Of a stretch of DNA of 64,000 bases, positions 37,860 through 49,457 are shown in pieces. The notes under the pieces were generated by a model. The model saw nothing but the letters and a program-made list of their open reading frames with translations, was not told the origin of the DNA and ran no database searches. The stretch is from contig NC_067208.1 in the NCBI RefSeq assembly GCF_026262505.1, positions 20,252,153-20,316,152 on the forward strand, read 5' to 3'. The translations under genes were made by a program, and so were the position numbers. The stretch is from Trichomonas vaginalis G3 (taxonomy: Eukaryota; Parabasalia; Trichomonadida; Trichomonadidae). Position 1 is the stretch's first letter, and every line of letters starts with the position of its first letter.

Positions 37860-39498
37860 TTAAACATTTCTATTAATCAATATTTCATCATATGAACTTC
37901 TATACTGTGGTGGTGTACCTGTTGAATGATATTTCAAACCTTCATCCGGTGTCCATGTCCAATACGTAGTCCTAGTAAACCAAACCTGAGGAGGATTTGT
38001 CACCTTTGAACAGTAAGTGTCATTTACACCCTGAATGATTGGATAAGCTTTCACTTGTACTGTAACTTGTGAGTTGAAAGTTTCTAATCCATCAAAGAAT
38101 ATACCCGCTCCATCACGTTGAACTGGAATAGTGCATAAGAATGAAGTTTGGTCTTTCCATGTTCTAGCTAATGGCGTGCCATCATCTGCATTCAGTGGTC
38201 TAGTTAATGAGTCCTCGTATTCTTCCGTGCATTCATTCACTCCATCTAAATCAGAAGCTTGAAGCATACGTGTAAAGAATATGTCGCCCACTGTGGTCAT
38301 CGCTTGATCGGGGAAGTTTCTGGAATCTATAGTGACCTGAAGACCTCGAAGCATTGGATTTTCTAAAACTGTTCTTTGCATTGCATTCTTCGGAAATGTT
38401 AACACAAATCCGTAACATTATGAGAGCGTATGAGAAATCAGAGCTGATACCTTCAGGAGTGATGCAACCTCCATTTAGTGAGCGAACGTCAATATGTTGA
38501 GCTGGAATCATGAATGGATCTTCCTTACTGAATAAACGTGGTATTGCTTTAACTGATTCTTCAATTAAACCATATCCTGGTGTAATACATTTATCCTCTA
38601 AAACTTCCATCTTTGTGCATGAAATAATAACGTCTTCAACTGTTGCGTCAGCAGATGTAGCGGCTAAGCTTGTAATTAATTTGGCAGGAAGTCCGATTTG
38701 TTGGAATTTGCGATCATATTTATAAACATGATTCATAATCTTTTCATAATTTTCATCAGTTATCTTTTCATAAACGTAATTTTGTAAATCAGCAACTCTT
38801 AACGGGTCAACCTGACAAAATACTAAAGTATCCCTGAAAACATAATATTTAAGAATGATTTCACCAAATGATTTAGGATAATCGTCGAACGCCTGAAATG
38901 CTAACAAATCATTTACTGGAATAATCATATCAAAAGTGATATCAACTTCTTCATTTGCTTTCTTGAAAACTTCTGAAGGGTCAATATATTTACCACATAC
39001 TGAGTTATCATATTTTTGAACATTGTTATATAATGAATGAACAAACTTTTTAACTTTCCTTTCCGATTTTGGTTTATATGTTGCAAATGCGAAAGATTCA
39101 CGGGCGCAATCCATCTGAAGATAACCGGCATCACCTCTTTCGGTTTATACTTCTAATTGCTTAAAGTTTTGATTTGATGATTTGTAACCAACGAATAAAC
39201 GCATGCATTTAAAAGCGGCATCACATGTGAAAGCTTTATTTGAAACTAAAGTTGCTTTAACTTTACGTTTAATATATGTGTCACCTAATTGGTTCACATC
39301 ATGAGCCGGATTTGTAATTCTTAAATGAGTTTGTTTATCATCAAAATATGGAGTATCAGAGTCATAGCATGAACTTTCAAGTTCTCTATAATATCTTCTA
39401 CCATCATTCTTTGCGAATATTTCATTTATCTTTTCGAATGAATGAAATACATTTCCATTAATCGGTTTAGTGTTTGGCACCAAATAGTTAGTCGTCAT
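37860..39498 (-). pseudogene. Major capsid protein gene, element D
   Basis: Broken two or three times. The 5' part opens MTTNYLVPNTKPINGNVFHS. The 3' part has RGLQVTIDSRNFPDQAMTT, LQASDLDG and IFFDGLETFNSQVTV, typical of Polinton and Polinton-like-virus double-jelly-roll capsid proteins. Neighbours are the packaging ATPase and pVI-like peptide. It belongs to a clearly different capsid type from that at 15205-16812. Confidence 0.7.
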
Positions 39499-39567
39499 TT
39501 ATGATGAAATAAAAAATCAAAATTAAAAGATGAAAATGAATTTTTAATTTTAATGAAATAATCAACT

Positions 39568-39770
39568 ATGGCTGCAGGATTCTTTAAAAATTATGGGATA
39601 AAGTAAAAAGAGGAGCGCATAAAGTTTGGGAAACAATGAAGAAGGGCAAATTGGATATTTAAGAATAAAGAAGCAATTAGTGACGTTGCAGAACAAATAG
39701 CACCTAATGTTCCGGTAAGAGAAGTTTTAAATAAGGAGAAAAGTTTATCAAAGACTACAACCGATATTGA
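39568..39770 (+). pseudogene. Second pVI-like gene, broken
   Basis: Opens MAAGFFKN and has KRGAHKVWETMKKGK, paralogous to the amphipathic protein on the other strand 30 bases further on. Broken. Confidence 0.4.
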
Positions 39771-39795
39771 GATAAAAATAATATTTATTTTTCCA

Positions 39796-40032
39796 CTACT
39801 TTCCTCCTATTTTATTAAGTATTCCTTCAGCAATTCCACCAACTGCGTTACCTGCTTGTGCTCCCATCGCTGGATTACCTGCTTTAGCACCTAATACTCC
39901 ACCAATTATAGTTCCTGCCGTTTTCGCTACTGGTGCCAAAAAGTTTGCAATGGGTTTTATTATTTTCTGATGAACCCAACTTGCTGCTTTCTTAATTCCT
40001 TCCCATAACTTTTTAAAGAATCCTGCCGCCAT
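39796..40032 (-). CDS. Amphipathic pVI-like small protein, element D
   Basis: 78 residues from MAAGFFKKLWEGIKKAAS (an upstream in-frame ATG at 40071 is less likely because the A/T leader would be coding). The amphipathic N-terminal helix is followed by a Gly/Ala-rich, weakly hydrophobic stretch (TAGTIIGGVLGAKAG) with glycine-zipper spacing. The layout recalls the membrane-active N-terminus of adenovirus pVI, and a counterpart occurs at 60979-61380. Probable virion membrane-penetration peptide, by analogy only. Confidence 0.45.
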   Translation of the reverse strand: MAAGFFKKLWEGIKKAASWVHQKIIKPIANFLAPVAKTAGTIIGGVLGAKAGNPAMGAQAGNAVGGIAEGILNKIGGK

Positions 40033-40099
40033 TTCTGATTTAATATTAATTAAAAAAATATATTTCATCACTTATATTCTAATTTTTATTTAATGATAA

Positions 40100-40468
40100 A
40101 TGAAACCGATTTTAAAAATAAATGAAACAGAGAAGGAAGAAATAAATGAAAGTGAAGATGTTCAAAATAAAATAAACATTGTTAAACCCATTACTGAAAT
40201 AAAAATTTTTTCATCTGTTGAAGAATTTAATGACTATTATGCTAATAATAAAAAATTATTTGAAGAATTGACAACATGTAAATTGAATAAAATGTTTAAA
40301 GTTGATGGATTCAAAATTTCAAAAATAAAAGGTGTTGTTAGTTTGAAATCTATTCCTCAATCAAGAATCACCTCATTAATGAAAATTGATGATTTAACAA
40401 AAAGAATAGAAATTATTGAAGAAAGAATGAATCAAATAATTGATTTCATAAATTCAAATAATCATTAG
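40100..40468 (+). CDS. Unknown 122-residue D protein
   Basis: Whole frame. Acidic N-terminus (ETEKEEINESED), a middle with LNKMFKVDGFKISKIKG, and a C-terminal coiled coil (RIEIIEERMNQIIDFI). Ends tail-to-tail with the 159-residue gene. The product could oligomerise. No family recognised. Confidence 0.5.
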   Translation: MKPILKINETEKEEINESEDVQNKINIVKPITEIKIFSSVEEFNDYYANNKKLFEELTTCKLNKMFKVDGFKISKIKGVVSLKSIPQSRITSLMKIDDLTKRIEIIEERMNQIIDFINSNNH

Positions 40469-40472
40469 TTTC

Positions 40473-40952
40473 TTAAAGTTCAATGTTGAACTCATCAAAT
40501 TCTTCTTCATCATTACCATTACCTTTACCTTTAGCGAGTTTATTTACTCTTTCAACTTTATCTTTTGATAGTCTATCGTTTAATTTTTTCTGAAGTTTTT
40601 CGTTACCAAGTTCTAAAATTTTACACGGATGATATTTAAACCCGTTAAATTCTTTTTCCTCAGTTTTAATCATTAATCTACAAAGAACTTTAGTGAGGTG
40701 GTCTTGTTGTTTAAACCATTTATCCTTAATATTTGTTATAAATTCAATATCCGGAATTAATTCCCAAATTTTTGAATTTTCGATTAATTTACCATCAAAT
40801 GCAAAAGCAATAGGTTTAATATTAAACTTACCTTTATAAAATAAACTTTCTATGTAATCATCAAAATAAACGTCTACTTGTTTAACCTGGGTGAGAATTG
40901 GTGAAAGTTTATCCATTAATTGATTCACAGTCACGAATTTTGATTCACTCAT
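40473..40952 (-). CDS. Conserved Polinton protein (159 residues), element D
   Basis: Whole frame starting MSESKFVTVNQLMDKL. Shares the KF-x-x-VN start, VYF strand and acidic end with the 139-residue protein of B/C. Leader TTTAATTCGTAAGAA lies in the terminal-repeat block and equals the leaders at 21598 and 27802. Unknown core function. Confidence 0.55.
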   Translation of the reverse strand: MSESKFVTVNQLMDKLSPILTQVKQVDVYFDDYIESLFYKGKFNIKPIAFAFDGKLIENSKIWELIPDIEFITNIKDKWFKQQDHLTKVLCRLMIKTEEKEFNGFKYHPCKILELGNEKLQKKLNDRLSKDKVERVNKLAKGKGNGNDEEEFDEFNIEL

Positions 40953-41466
40953 TTCTTACGAATTAAAAAAATAAATTATTCAAAAATGTAAGACATGAAT
41001 TTTTAAAGTTTATTTTTTTATTCATGAATGATAATTATATCTAATTTCTTTTACTCTTTCGTACAAACTAGATTTAAAGAATTCAGAACATTTCCCATAA
41101 TCTCCTAAATGTTTTCTTATCCCTAACGTGTGCCAGTTATTATATGAAACCGAATAAACTTTATCTTTATCTTTACACCTTTCATCACTTCCAATATATT
41201 TATATCTCAGTTTTGATTTAGCATTTTCATATTCATTAGCGTTTAATAATTCACAGTCTTCCTTTTTAAATTGATGTTTAAGATATTCAGGATTTAATAC
41301 TCTACGTTTATATGCTCCTAACTTAGTTCTAAAGGTTTTTCTACAAAATTTAGGAATTCCATCCTCTTTAATGTCATCAATGATTTCCATTTCATTATTT
41401 TCAATTTCTTCTTCTCGTTTATGAGGTCTTTGATTATGACTCCATTGATTCCATGAAATTAAATAT

Positions 41467-41474
<8 letters not shown>
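40945..41474 (-). repeat. Terminal inverted repeat of D, right
   Basis: Two blocks (40947-41021 and 41390-41474) match the left terminal repeat inverted. Between them is a separate 122-residue gene not in the left repeat. The outer edge stops at a 35-base A-run. Confidence 0.75.
41022..41390 (-). CDS. Small terminal-repeat protein, right
   Basis: 122 residues, whole frame. NPEYLKHQFKKEDCELLN and LRYKYIG match the 78-residue gene at the left end. It is longer at both ends. The pair shows that D carries diverged copies of one gene at its two termini. Confidence 0.5.
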   Translation of the reverse strand: MEIIDDIKEDGIPKFCRKTFRTKLGAYKRRVLNPEYLKHQFKKEDCELLNANEYENAKSKLRYKYIGSDERCKDKDKVYSVSYNNWHTLGIRKHLGDYGKCSEFFKSSLYERVKEIRYNYHS

Positions 41475-41508
<34 letters not shown>

Positions 41509-41570
41509 AAGTGGGGCTTCCAGGCACTTCGTGCCTTCTAGCCCTGAAGATGTTTAGTATAAATGAAGTC
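41472..41570 (-). repeat. Fourth hairpin repeat with long A-run
   Basis: A-run of 35 bases (41472-41506) followed by the two-stem hairpin (41514-41544) with inner stem GGCAC/GTGCC and the leader shared with the copy at 20474, in opposite orientation. On the - strand: leader, hairpin, then T-run. The two copies bracket element D. Confidence 0.8.
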
Positions 41571-41653
41571 TTAGAGGACAAACATGACTATGAGTTTTGA
41601 TATGACAAGATAGAATATGAGAGAGGTCCTATAAACCGGAGAAAGTGTTATAT

Positions 41654-42773
41654 AAACATCTGTCATATTACTCAGAATATTATACAGAATTCAATAAAAA
41701 TATATTTTAGGTGAAGAGGTGAGATTTCACCTGTTTTTTCACCTCATTTTTCACCTCTTGAATTTTCATGAATTTCATCGTAAAGACTTTGTCAAGACTT
41801 CTTCGTAAATGTTTTGTCAAGACTTCTTCGTAAATGTTTTGTCAAGACTTCTTCGTAAATGTTTTGTCAAGACTTCTTCTTCGTAAATGTTTTGTCAAGA
41901 CTTCTTCTTCGTAAAGACTTTGTTGAGATTTCATCGTAAAGACTTTGTTGAGATTTCATCGTAAAGACTTTGTCAAGATTTCTTCGTAAATGTTTTGTCA
42001 AGACTTCTTCGTAAATGTTTTGTCAAGACTTCTTCGTAAAGACTTTGTTGAGATTTCTTCGTAAATGAGTGTAAATGACCCAAAAATATAATTTAGGTGA
42101 AGAGGTGAGATTTCACCTGTTTTTTCACCTAATTTTTCACCCTCTTGAATTTTCATGAAATTTACACCAAAAATATAATTTAGGTGAAGAGGTGAGATTT
42201 CACCTGTTTTTTCACCTAATTTTTCACCCTCTTGAATTTTCATGAAATTTACACCAAAAATATACTACTAGGGTCATTTACGAAGAAATCTCAACAAAGT
42301 CTTTACGAAGAAGTCTTAACAAAACATAGACAAGAAAGTTCATGAGAAATTAGATGAAGAAGTCTTAACAAAGTCTTTACGAAGAAATTCATGAAAATTC
42401 ATGAGGTGAAAAAAGAGGTGAAAAAAGAGGTGAAATCTCACCTCTTCACCTAAAATATATTTTTGTCTGATTTTACGAAGAAATCTCAACAAAGTCTTTA
42501 CGAAGAAGTCTTAACAAAGTCTTTACGAAGAAGTCTTAACAAAGTCTTTACGAAGAAGTCTTAACAAAGTCTTTACGAAGAAATTCATGAAAATTCAAGA
42601 GGGTGAAAAAAGAGGTGAAAAAAGAGGTGAAATCTCACCTCTTCACCTAAAATATATTTTTGGTCATTTACGAAGAAGTCTTGACAAAACATTTACGAAG
42701 AAGTCTTAACAAAGTCTTTACGAAGAAATCTCAACAAAGTCTTTACGAAGAAGTCACAATAAAACATCTGTCA
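41654..42773. repeat. 25-bp satellite and GGTGAAGAGGTG hairpin block
   Basis: About 1.1 kb without genes. The left half carries 25-base units (CGTAAATGTTTTGTCAAGA + CTTCTT), the right half the same units inverted, so the block is a large imperfect palindrome centred near 42270. GGTGAAGAGGTGAGATTTCA hairpins are interspersed (41710, 42090, 42180 and, inverted, 42450 and 42640). AAACATCTGTCA stands at both edges (41654-41665 and 42762-42773). Confidence 0.8.
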
Positions 42774-42799
42774 AAAACCGCTTTTTAACTTCACTTAAA

Positions 42800-45700
42800 A
42801 TGCCACGTAAGCTACGTAAGAATATACGTAAGAGGAAGAGAGCATTGAAACATCCAATAGTAAGACTGACACCACAACAACAGTTGCAACAACAAATGCT
42901 GAATGACCCCACTATGTTGCAACAAATGTCAAGCAATCCTATGCTTTTAAACGAGTTCTTGGTGCACAGAGTGGAGGTTTAAGAGCGGCACTTTTAGCGA
43001 AAATGGCAGGCTATGGTGGAGCTGCAGACGGAACAGCCTATAACCCTCAAAGTCAAAATGAATTTGAGTTCACTCAAAAATCAAATAACAGATGTCAAAA
43101 AGTCAAACATAGACATACAGAAGCAAATAAGTGAAAACGAAAAGAAACTAGAATATGACAGACACACAAAGAAACTCAATGAGTTAAACGTAGAGAAAAA
43201 GAAGAAAGAAGAACAACTGAAAGAACTAAGTACAGAGGAATATGCGAAAAAAGTGTCAGAAAAAGCAACAGAAGTAGCAAAAAATGGAACAAGATGTCAT
43301 AAATTTGAAAAACCATTACTACTCAATATAAAATACTGAAAGATGAAGAGATAAAACAAAAAGCCCTGAAGACATATATGGATAGCGATGAGTATAAAAA
43401 GGAAGTTGAAGCAAATGTAAAGGCAGAAAAACTTTTACAGTTGCAAAACCAAACCGTACAGTATGAAAACTTAGCACAAGAAAGTAAAAATAACGACGCA
43501 GCCATGCAAAAGGCAATGAAAAGCGCAGAAGAATATATAAAAGCTAACAATGACTGGTTAGATTGCCCAAGCCAACGCTAAAGCAGCCCAACTCATAGGG
43601 TCAATAAGGACAAAAATACAAGCGGATGAAGACAGTTCAAATGAAGCTTTAACAAATGCTGACTTTAAGAACGCTTTCGAAGCTCTTCATAGTAAGGTGA
43701 AACAAGTGAACGACTTCTCATCTGGAAAGAAACTAAGTCTGAAGGTTTCGACAAAGAGTTAAAGAAAGAGTAGCACAAAATATGACGAAAATAACAGATG
43801 CAGCAACGAGACAGGCAGTTCAAAGTGCCTATGACGCCGTTAGAGCAACTGTTGTGGAAAGTCAAGAAAAAGAGTTACAACAGACCAAAACAGACCTAGT
43901 AAATGCTTTCTTAAAAACGAAAAGTCAGGTAGGACATTACGCTGCAGATGGAACATATGTGCCAGCTGGTGGAACTTATATACCAGCTGGTGGAACTTAT
44001 ATACTAGCTGGTGGAACTTATATACCACCAAACCCTCCAAGAGAAGCACCTGCACCAGGACTACCTAAAACATTTACATCGTCACATGGACACAGACACA
44101 GGCATGCACAACAACCACCTCCACAACCAGCACAACAACCAACACAACAACCAGCACAGCAACCAACAGTTCAAAATCCAGCACAACAACCAACACAACA
44201 ACCAACAGTTCAAAACCCTGCACAACAACAACCACAAACAGAACAAGGACATAAAAGAAGTAGAGAACAAGGAAACCAAGAATTCTTAAAAATGCTTAAA
44301 GAAGAGTGTGGTTTCCCAGATACTGTTGACTTTAGTGACAGATATAAAGAAGCTATTGGAAAGTTCAAGGATGGAAATACTGACCCGAACCTATTTAGCT
44401 TTATGGCTCAGCACCAAAACGGATATAATCTCAAACCTGGAAAATACAAGCTCGCTAAGAGATATGATTTAATAGCATATCATCCAAATGACATGGATGA
44501 ATTTACTCCGAGATATTTGATGTCAGAGCTAAATGACAATTCAACTTTCGTCATGAAACGCGTAAAAAATAGAGACGGAACGAAAGAACAAAAGCTTATG
44601 AATGCGGATGACGTAGATAGGGAAATTGTTAAAAACGGTCTCGGAATATATGAAATGCCAGCAGATGAGGTACAAGAAACTCCACAGGAAGAAGTTCAGA
44701 TACAACCAGACATGGAAGAAATAGTTCAGCAACAACAGCTAGAAGAGCCTGAAGGAAACGAACAAGTCCTTCCTTTGGAAACTAACTTCACAGAACTAGA
44801 TGAAGATTTGGAACAGCCGAAAAATCTTGACCCTCAACAAGAGTATGCGGAGAATATGGAATCTTTCCAAGAGTCAAAAAAAAATTCAGCTGACATAGTA
44901 GAAGAATATCGAAAAATGTTTGCCGACATACAAAAGACTCCAACACCAGATGAAAATATCCAGCATAGAATGGAAGAACTGAAAAAAAATGTACACAAAT
45001 ACAACAACCCTTTTTACTTACGAGCATTTAACGTTCAATCTTCGGATGAACTCGGTGAAGATAAAAGGTTAAATTTCAAGAAAACATATAGAAATGAAAC
45101 ATTGTTTAAAGTTCATTCAGAACCTAACCAAGATGGAAACAAACCTACTTTTGTTTCTGCAGACGATGGAACTACAATGAGATGGGGTCATAAAGCTAAC
45201 CCGGATAGGTGGTTCATAAACTTACAACCTCAATTCCAAGAAGTTGTAGACGCAATGGAAGTCAATGGTGAACCAGATATAGCTGGTATTTTAAGCGCGG
45301 CTTTAATGCCATTGAAAGATATGAAACATGCAGATATTTTGGACCAGTATGAAATGAACATGGCTGATGGAAATATAACACCTGACGTTCTAGAACATTT
45401 ATCTCAAAGAACTACACAGAACCATAGAGATGGTATATTTGGTGAAGAGTTTAGAAAGAAAGTTAGGGAGAGCGAAGGAAGAGAACCTATTGTACATGAC
45501 CTTGCAAACGAAAGTTTACAAAATGTCATAAAAACTTACTTTGCAGACAATGAACTGAGAAGGGATGAATATTTAAGAAAACTCAAATGGACAGTACCAA
45601 TGAAATGTTAGTATTGAAAAACATGTTCCTTGACAAAATAAAACCAACTACAGAAATAAACGACGCAAGACTGAAAGATTGGGTAGAAGCTTTCCCATTC

Positions 45701-46070
45701 ACAAAAGATATAGTTGGTAACATGGAAAGAAAACCAGAATGGCTACAAAAACATATATTTGGAAACGAGCATATTCCATATGGACAGGCACTGTTTGAAG
45801 AGCTTGAACCGGAAACTCAGGAAAGAGTCATGCAAACAATACGCGAAGACTCAAATACAACTATGACAAACTTTCTAGGATATAGGTTACCTGAGATGGG
45901 CGACCAGAGCCAAAGGCAAAAAGGACATGGGAAATTTGCAACATACTAGATGAACATAATGCAAAGATGCAACAACTTCAAGCAGGGGCAATGAAGGAAA
46001 AAGAAGAGTTAAAAACTCAGTCAGGAAGAAAGTAAAGCTTGGTCCACGTGGGTTCTATTATGACATATAA
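42800..46070 (+). pseudogene. Large coiled-coil/PQ-rich Polinton protein, copy C
   Basis: Same layout as copies A and B from the basic MPRKLRKNIRKRK start to GFYYDI. The Pro/Gln linker differs (more HNNQ/QPAQQPTQQ units). About six breaks. The upstream flank is not shared with A/B beyond the ACATCTGTCA leader. Confidence 0.65.
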
Positions 46071-46102
46071 ATCCAACTATTCTATATTTTTACTCATATG
46101 AA

Positions 46103-47711
46103 ATGTACGCCGCTCAGAATATAACGCCAACAGTTTTGGATGCTATGAATGGAAATGTTTCCGAATGGTATAACGAATGCGACAATGCCATTAGAAGGTC
46201 AGAAATAGTTCCTGGAACTTACGAATATACAACTGCTGTTTCTTATGGAAACGTAGGTGAGTTTGGAGAAGGTTCTTCAACAACAGTAGATATTGCTTGC
46301 GACAGGTTTCATATAATTTCTATTGACAACTCTTTCTTATACGTGGAACAAGACATTGAAATAAAACCTTCTGCCAAGTTGTCTGACAAGAAAGGTTGCA
46401 ATGGAATTTTCTATGTCGGATACCAATATGCTCCAGAAGTTTTCATGGGATATAAGATATATTCTAACTCTGACTTAGTTCAAACAGTAACATGGGCAAA
46501 CTATGAATGGTTCGCTTTGAGAAACTCAGTACAACCACAAGCTAGAGAACAAACAGACCAGTATGCAACTATTGAGAAAATAAGAAGACTTGACCCTAAC
46601 GTTCCAGGAGTTTATGTTGACCTTTCTGGACAAAACTGCAGCAGCAGTAACCAAAGTAAAATTGAAACTTAGAGTTCCTTTGTCATCTTTCCTCATCTTC
46701 AGGTTTTTAAGATACTTGCCAAACTGGGCAGGAAAAATTTCTATCGAACTTACTCCAAGCAAAAATAACTTAGTCATTGCACCAACACAAGACCCATTCA
46801 CTCTTACAGACGTAAAGGGAGCAAATCAAACGTCATTCGCCGAATTTTGCAAAGACAAAGTTGACTTAGACTTTGGTTTCTCAAACCTCAACACTGAAGT
46901 AAACTACTACTTCAATGCTGCTGGAACTGCTTGGGACCCAGTTAAGTTCACATGCGAAAAGTTTGAATGCAAGAGAATAGAAAGCAGACTTGCAGTCTAT
47001 ATGTTGGACCCAGATATTTCAAATGCTTTAGCTGCCAAATATATTGCAGTTCCACTTATGTTCCCTATACACCAAATATCTGTCAAAGACTTTGCAGGTG
47101 AAGTTGGAAACCAAAGTGCTGACCCAGGTGCAAGAACAGATATTGCTTTAACAACTGCAATGAAACATGCAGATACTATGTTTGTACTGTTCAGACGAAC
47201 TATAAATGACTATTCTTGCTTCTACAACCCTGGTATTAAATACCATATAAACATAGATGGCAAATATTATCCAAGAGAAGAATATTCTACAGTTGAGGAT
47301 ATGAGGTCATACAACTTGACATTAGATGCTATGAACTTTAACAACAACTTCACAACAACCATTAACCCTGAAATGCAAAGTTCTATTATGCCATATGTGA
47401 AAGTATGGACTCATACAGGAGGTCAAAAAACTCAATATACAAATGGAGACCGTTCAAACTTTTGGCTTGGCATTCCATTTGCTGACTCAGAAGACTTTAT
47501 GGGTGGTATTTCAACTGTTGGTACAGTTCAAATACAATATACTGGTGACAGAGACGGTCCAAATGAATTGAAAGCAAAGAAGTTTACAAAACCAATAGCA
47601 CTTTTCACGGAAGATGCTCTTTTGAAAATTCGTTCGATGAAACCTGCTGGGGCTCCTCAGATTGGTATAACGACAGCTTCCATCGAGCAGATTTTGGCAG
47701 CAGGTCAGTAA
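46103..47711 (+). pseudogene. Major capsid protein gene, copy C
   Basis: Almost identical to the whole capsid gene of copy B but broken once or twice. Its end overlaps the antisense MDVFE gene. Confidence 0.65.
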
Positions 47712-48022
47712 GTTGTTCTTGAACTGACTTCTCTCCGTCAAATATTGACAGTACGCCAGTTTTGATATAAATTGTATTATAAACTTACCTTTAGAAATAT
47801 CGGTCAGTTTTGTTGTTATATTTTTGTCTGCTTCAAGAACTTTCACCATTTCAGTTATACCAACTTTCTTTGCTTTATGAAAATATTTTGGTTCAGCAAA
47901 GACTGCTATTCTATAACATTTTCCATTGTTTGTGTAAAGAACTACTCTGTCAATGAACTTGTATTGTTTGTGTGTGTAAACTTTGTTTGCTTCAATTCGA
48001 AGAGATACTCAAATACGTCCAT
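47605..48022 (-). pseudogene. Antisense small gene overlapping capsid 3' end, copy C
   Basis: Broken copy of the 139-residue gene of B, starting MDVFEYLFELKQ. Keeps the 18-base spacer to the CCG gene. Confidence 0.5.
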
Positions 48023-48040
48023 CTTTTTATTCTAAGTAAA

Positions 48041-48622
48041 ATGTCATTTCCGAAAAATAGAAGCGTAAGTGTTTCAAAAGGTTTAATGGCGGTGGCAGAT
48101 GTGAAGTTAAATTCACCAACTCAAACAAACAGTCAAAGTGTTGTTGTCAATGTCAAAGAAAGAGATGTTGAAGTGGGGAAACCATACGAAGACGAAGATG
48201 GTATAACAATAGTTCCTGTAAAAGAACAACCAACATACCCTGAAGTTAGCAGAGACTTAAGTTCTGTTGCAGATATTCGAAACGACTACCAACAACTTAA
48301 AGACAAACTTAAAACTCAGGAGAAGATTTGTCAAGCTTTGGGTATAATGTTAAACTTGGTCGAACACAACCCTGTAAAAGTGAACTCATATGTCATTGCA
48401 CCTCATGAAATTTTGAAAGAACTATTGAAACTTTTGACAGAGGCAGACGATATAAACATCAAAGAAATAGAACCCGACATTGCTTGCTGTGGTGTTTCAT
48501 ATAATGTCATTGACAAGATATACGTTATGAAAGGAGGTGAAACGTTGAACTTAAAATATAGTTTCCCAGACGTCATAAAAATATTTGACGACCACAACAT
48601 TTCATTAAAATTTAGTTGCTAA
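48041..48622 (+). CDS. Conserved CCG-motif protein, copy C
   Basis: 193 residues, frame whole. Differs from the B copy by one extra residue and a few substitutions (IACCGVSYN in place of ISCCGVSYN). Start MSFPKNRSVSVS follows the 18-base divergent spacer. Confidence 0.65.
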   Translation: MSFPKNRSVSVSKGLMAVADVKLNSPTQTNSQSVVVNVKERDVEVGKPYEDEDGITIVPVKEQPTYPEVSRDLSSVADIRNDYQQLKDKLKTQEKICQALGIMLNLVEHNPVKVNSYVIAPHEILKELLKLLTEADDINIKEIEPDIACCGVSYNVIDKIYVMKGGETLNLKYSFPDVIKIFDDHNISLKFSC

Positions 48623-48628
48623 GTAAAA

Positions 48629-49430
48629 ATGGCAGAAGACACAATGGTTTATACTATTACGACTAAAAACCCTGAGTCATATAATTCTATAACAACAAAC
48701 TTACAAAGTCCTCAAGGACGATATTGTAAACTGACCTTAAACACGATGACGACTAAAGCCTGTTTTGCTCTTTTGACACCAGAAGATTTTATTGTTGTGA
48801 ATGGTAAAAAATACTCCTTTGAAGATACTTACTCAGATATACCACCAACAGGTTTTGTTGACTTATTTAATACTTTAAGGACGGATGTAACATGTGCTGC
48901 AACTAGAGCAGGTTTCATTATGTTTGGATGTCCGACCGAGTTTAGTATAAACGATATGAGCTATAATACAAAACTTATATCTGGTTTTTACTACCAACAG
49001 TTTCCTATAACAGGAAAAGGTGTCATACAAGGAATGTCTGTTCCATTGACTTTAAGTACACCTATTTTATATATTGTTTCAAACTTAGGTTCAAAGTGCT
49101 ATTCGAATGTCGACAGAAACTACTATGACCAAAAGATACTCATGCGTATAAACAACACTTTCTCTGCTGGTTTGCCTATTGTTCATTCGAATGCAGATTT
49201 TCAGCTTTAGTAAACTCAAACACTTTAGCAAACATAAACTTAACCTTAGTGACGCAAACTTTGTTCCTGTAAAACTTTTATGTCCTATGTATTTGTCAAT
49301 GACGGCAGAAAGTTTCGAATTGGAAGATGCAACTGGTGAAAGTATTGTATTACAAGAACAACTTCAACAACAAATAGCTCAAGAACAACAAATGCAACAA
49401 ATGGCAAGAACAACAAAAGTCAAGAATAAA
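48629..49430 (+). pseudogene. Penton-like minor capsid candidate, copy C
   Basis: Broken a couple of times. Starts MAEDTMVYTITTKNP directly after the CCG gene and ends in a Gln-rich tail before the helicase promoter tract. Confidence 0.5.
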
Positions 49431-49457
49431 AAAATATTTTTTTTTATTTTTATAAAA

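Larger units (their letters stand above)
21305..41474. mobile_element. Element D: second-lineage Polinton, about 20 kb
   Basis: Bounded by inverted terminal repeats (21305-21605 and 40945-41474). More AT-rich than the other copies, with gene leaders of the form TTTATTTTTAT then ATAAATG. Gene set: PolB and integrase on +, and primase-helicase, fibre, penton-like, CCG, a 299-residue protein, packaging ATPase, capsid and pVI-like genes on -. Many frames are whole, while PolB, capsid, penton-like and some small genes are broken (about fifteen to twenty breaks). The gene set looks complete. No flanking target duplication could be identified. Confidence 0.8.

Noticed and set aside
41472-41506. A-run as poly(A) tail of a retrotransposed copy
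   Set aside because: The sister hairpin repeat at 20474 has a shorter T-run at the matching place, so the run belongs to that repeat. No retroelement gene is present.
41654-42773. CRISPR-like array
   Set aside because: Units run without unique spacers and in two orientations, no cas-like gene is near and the DNA is eukaryotic.
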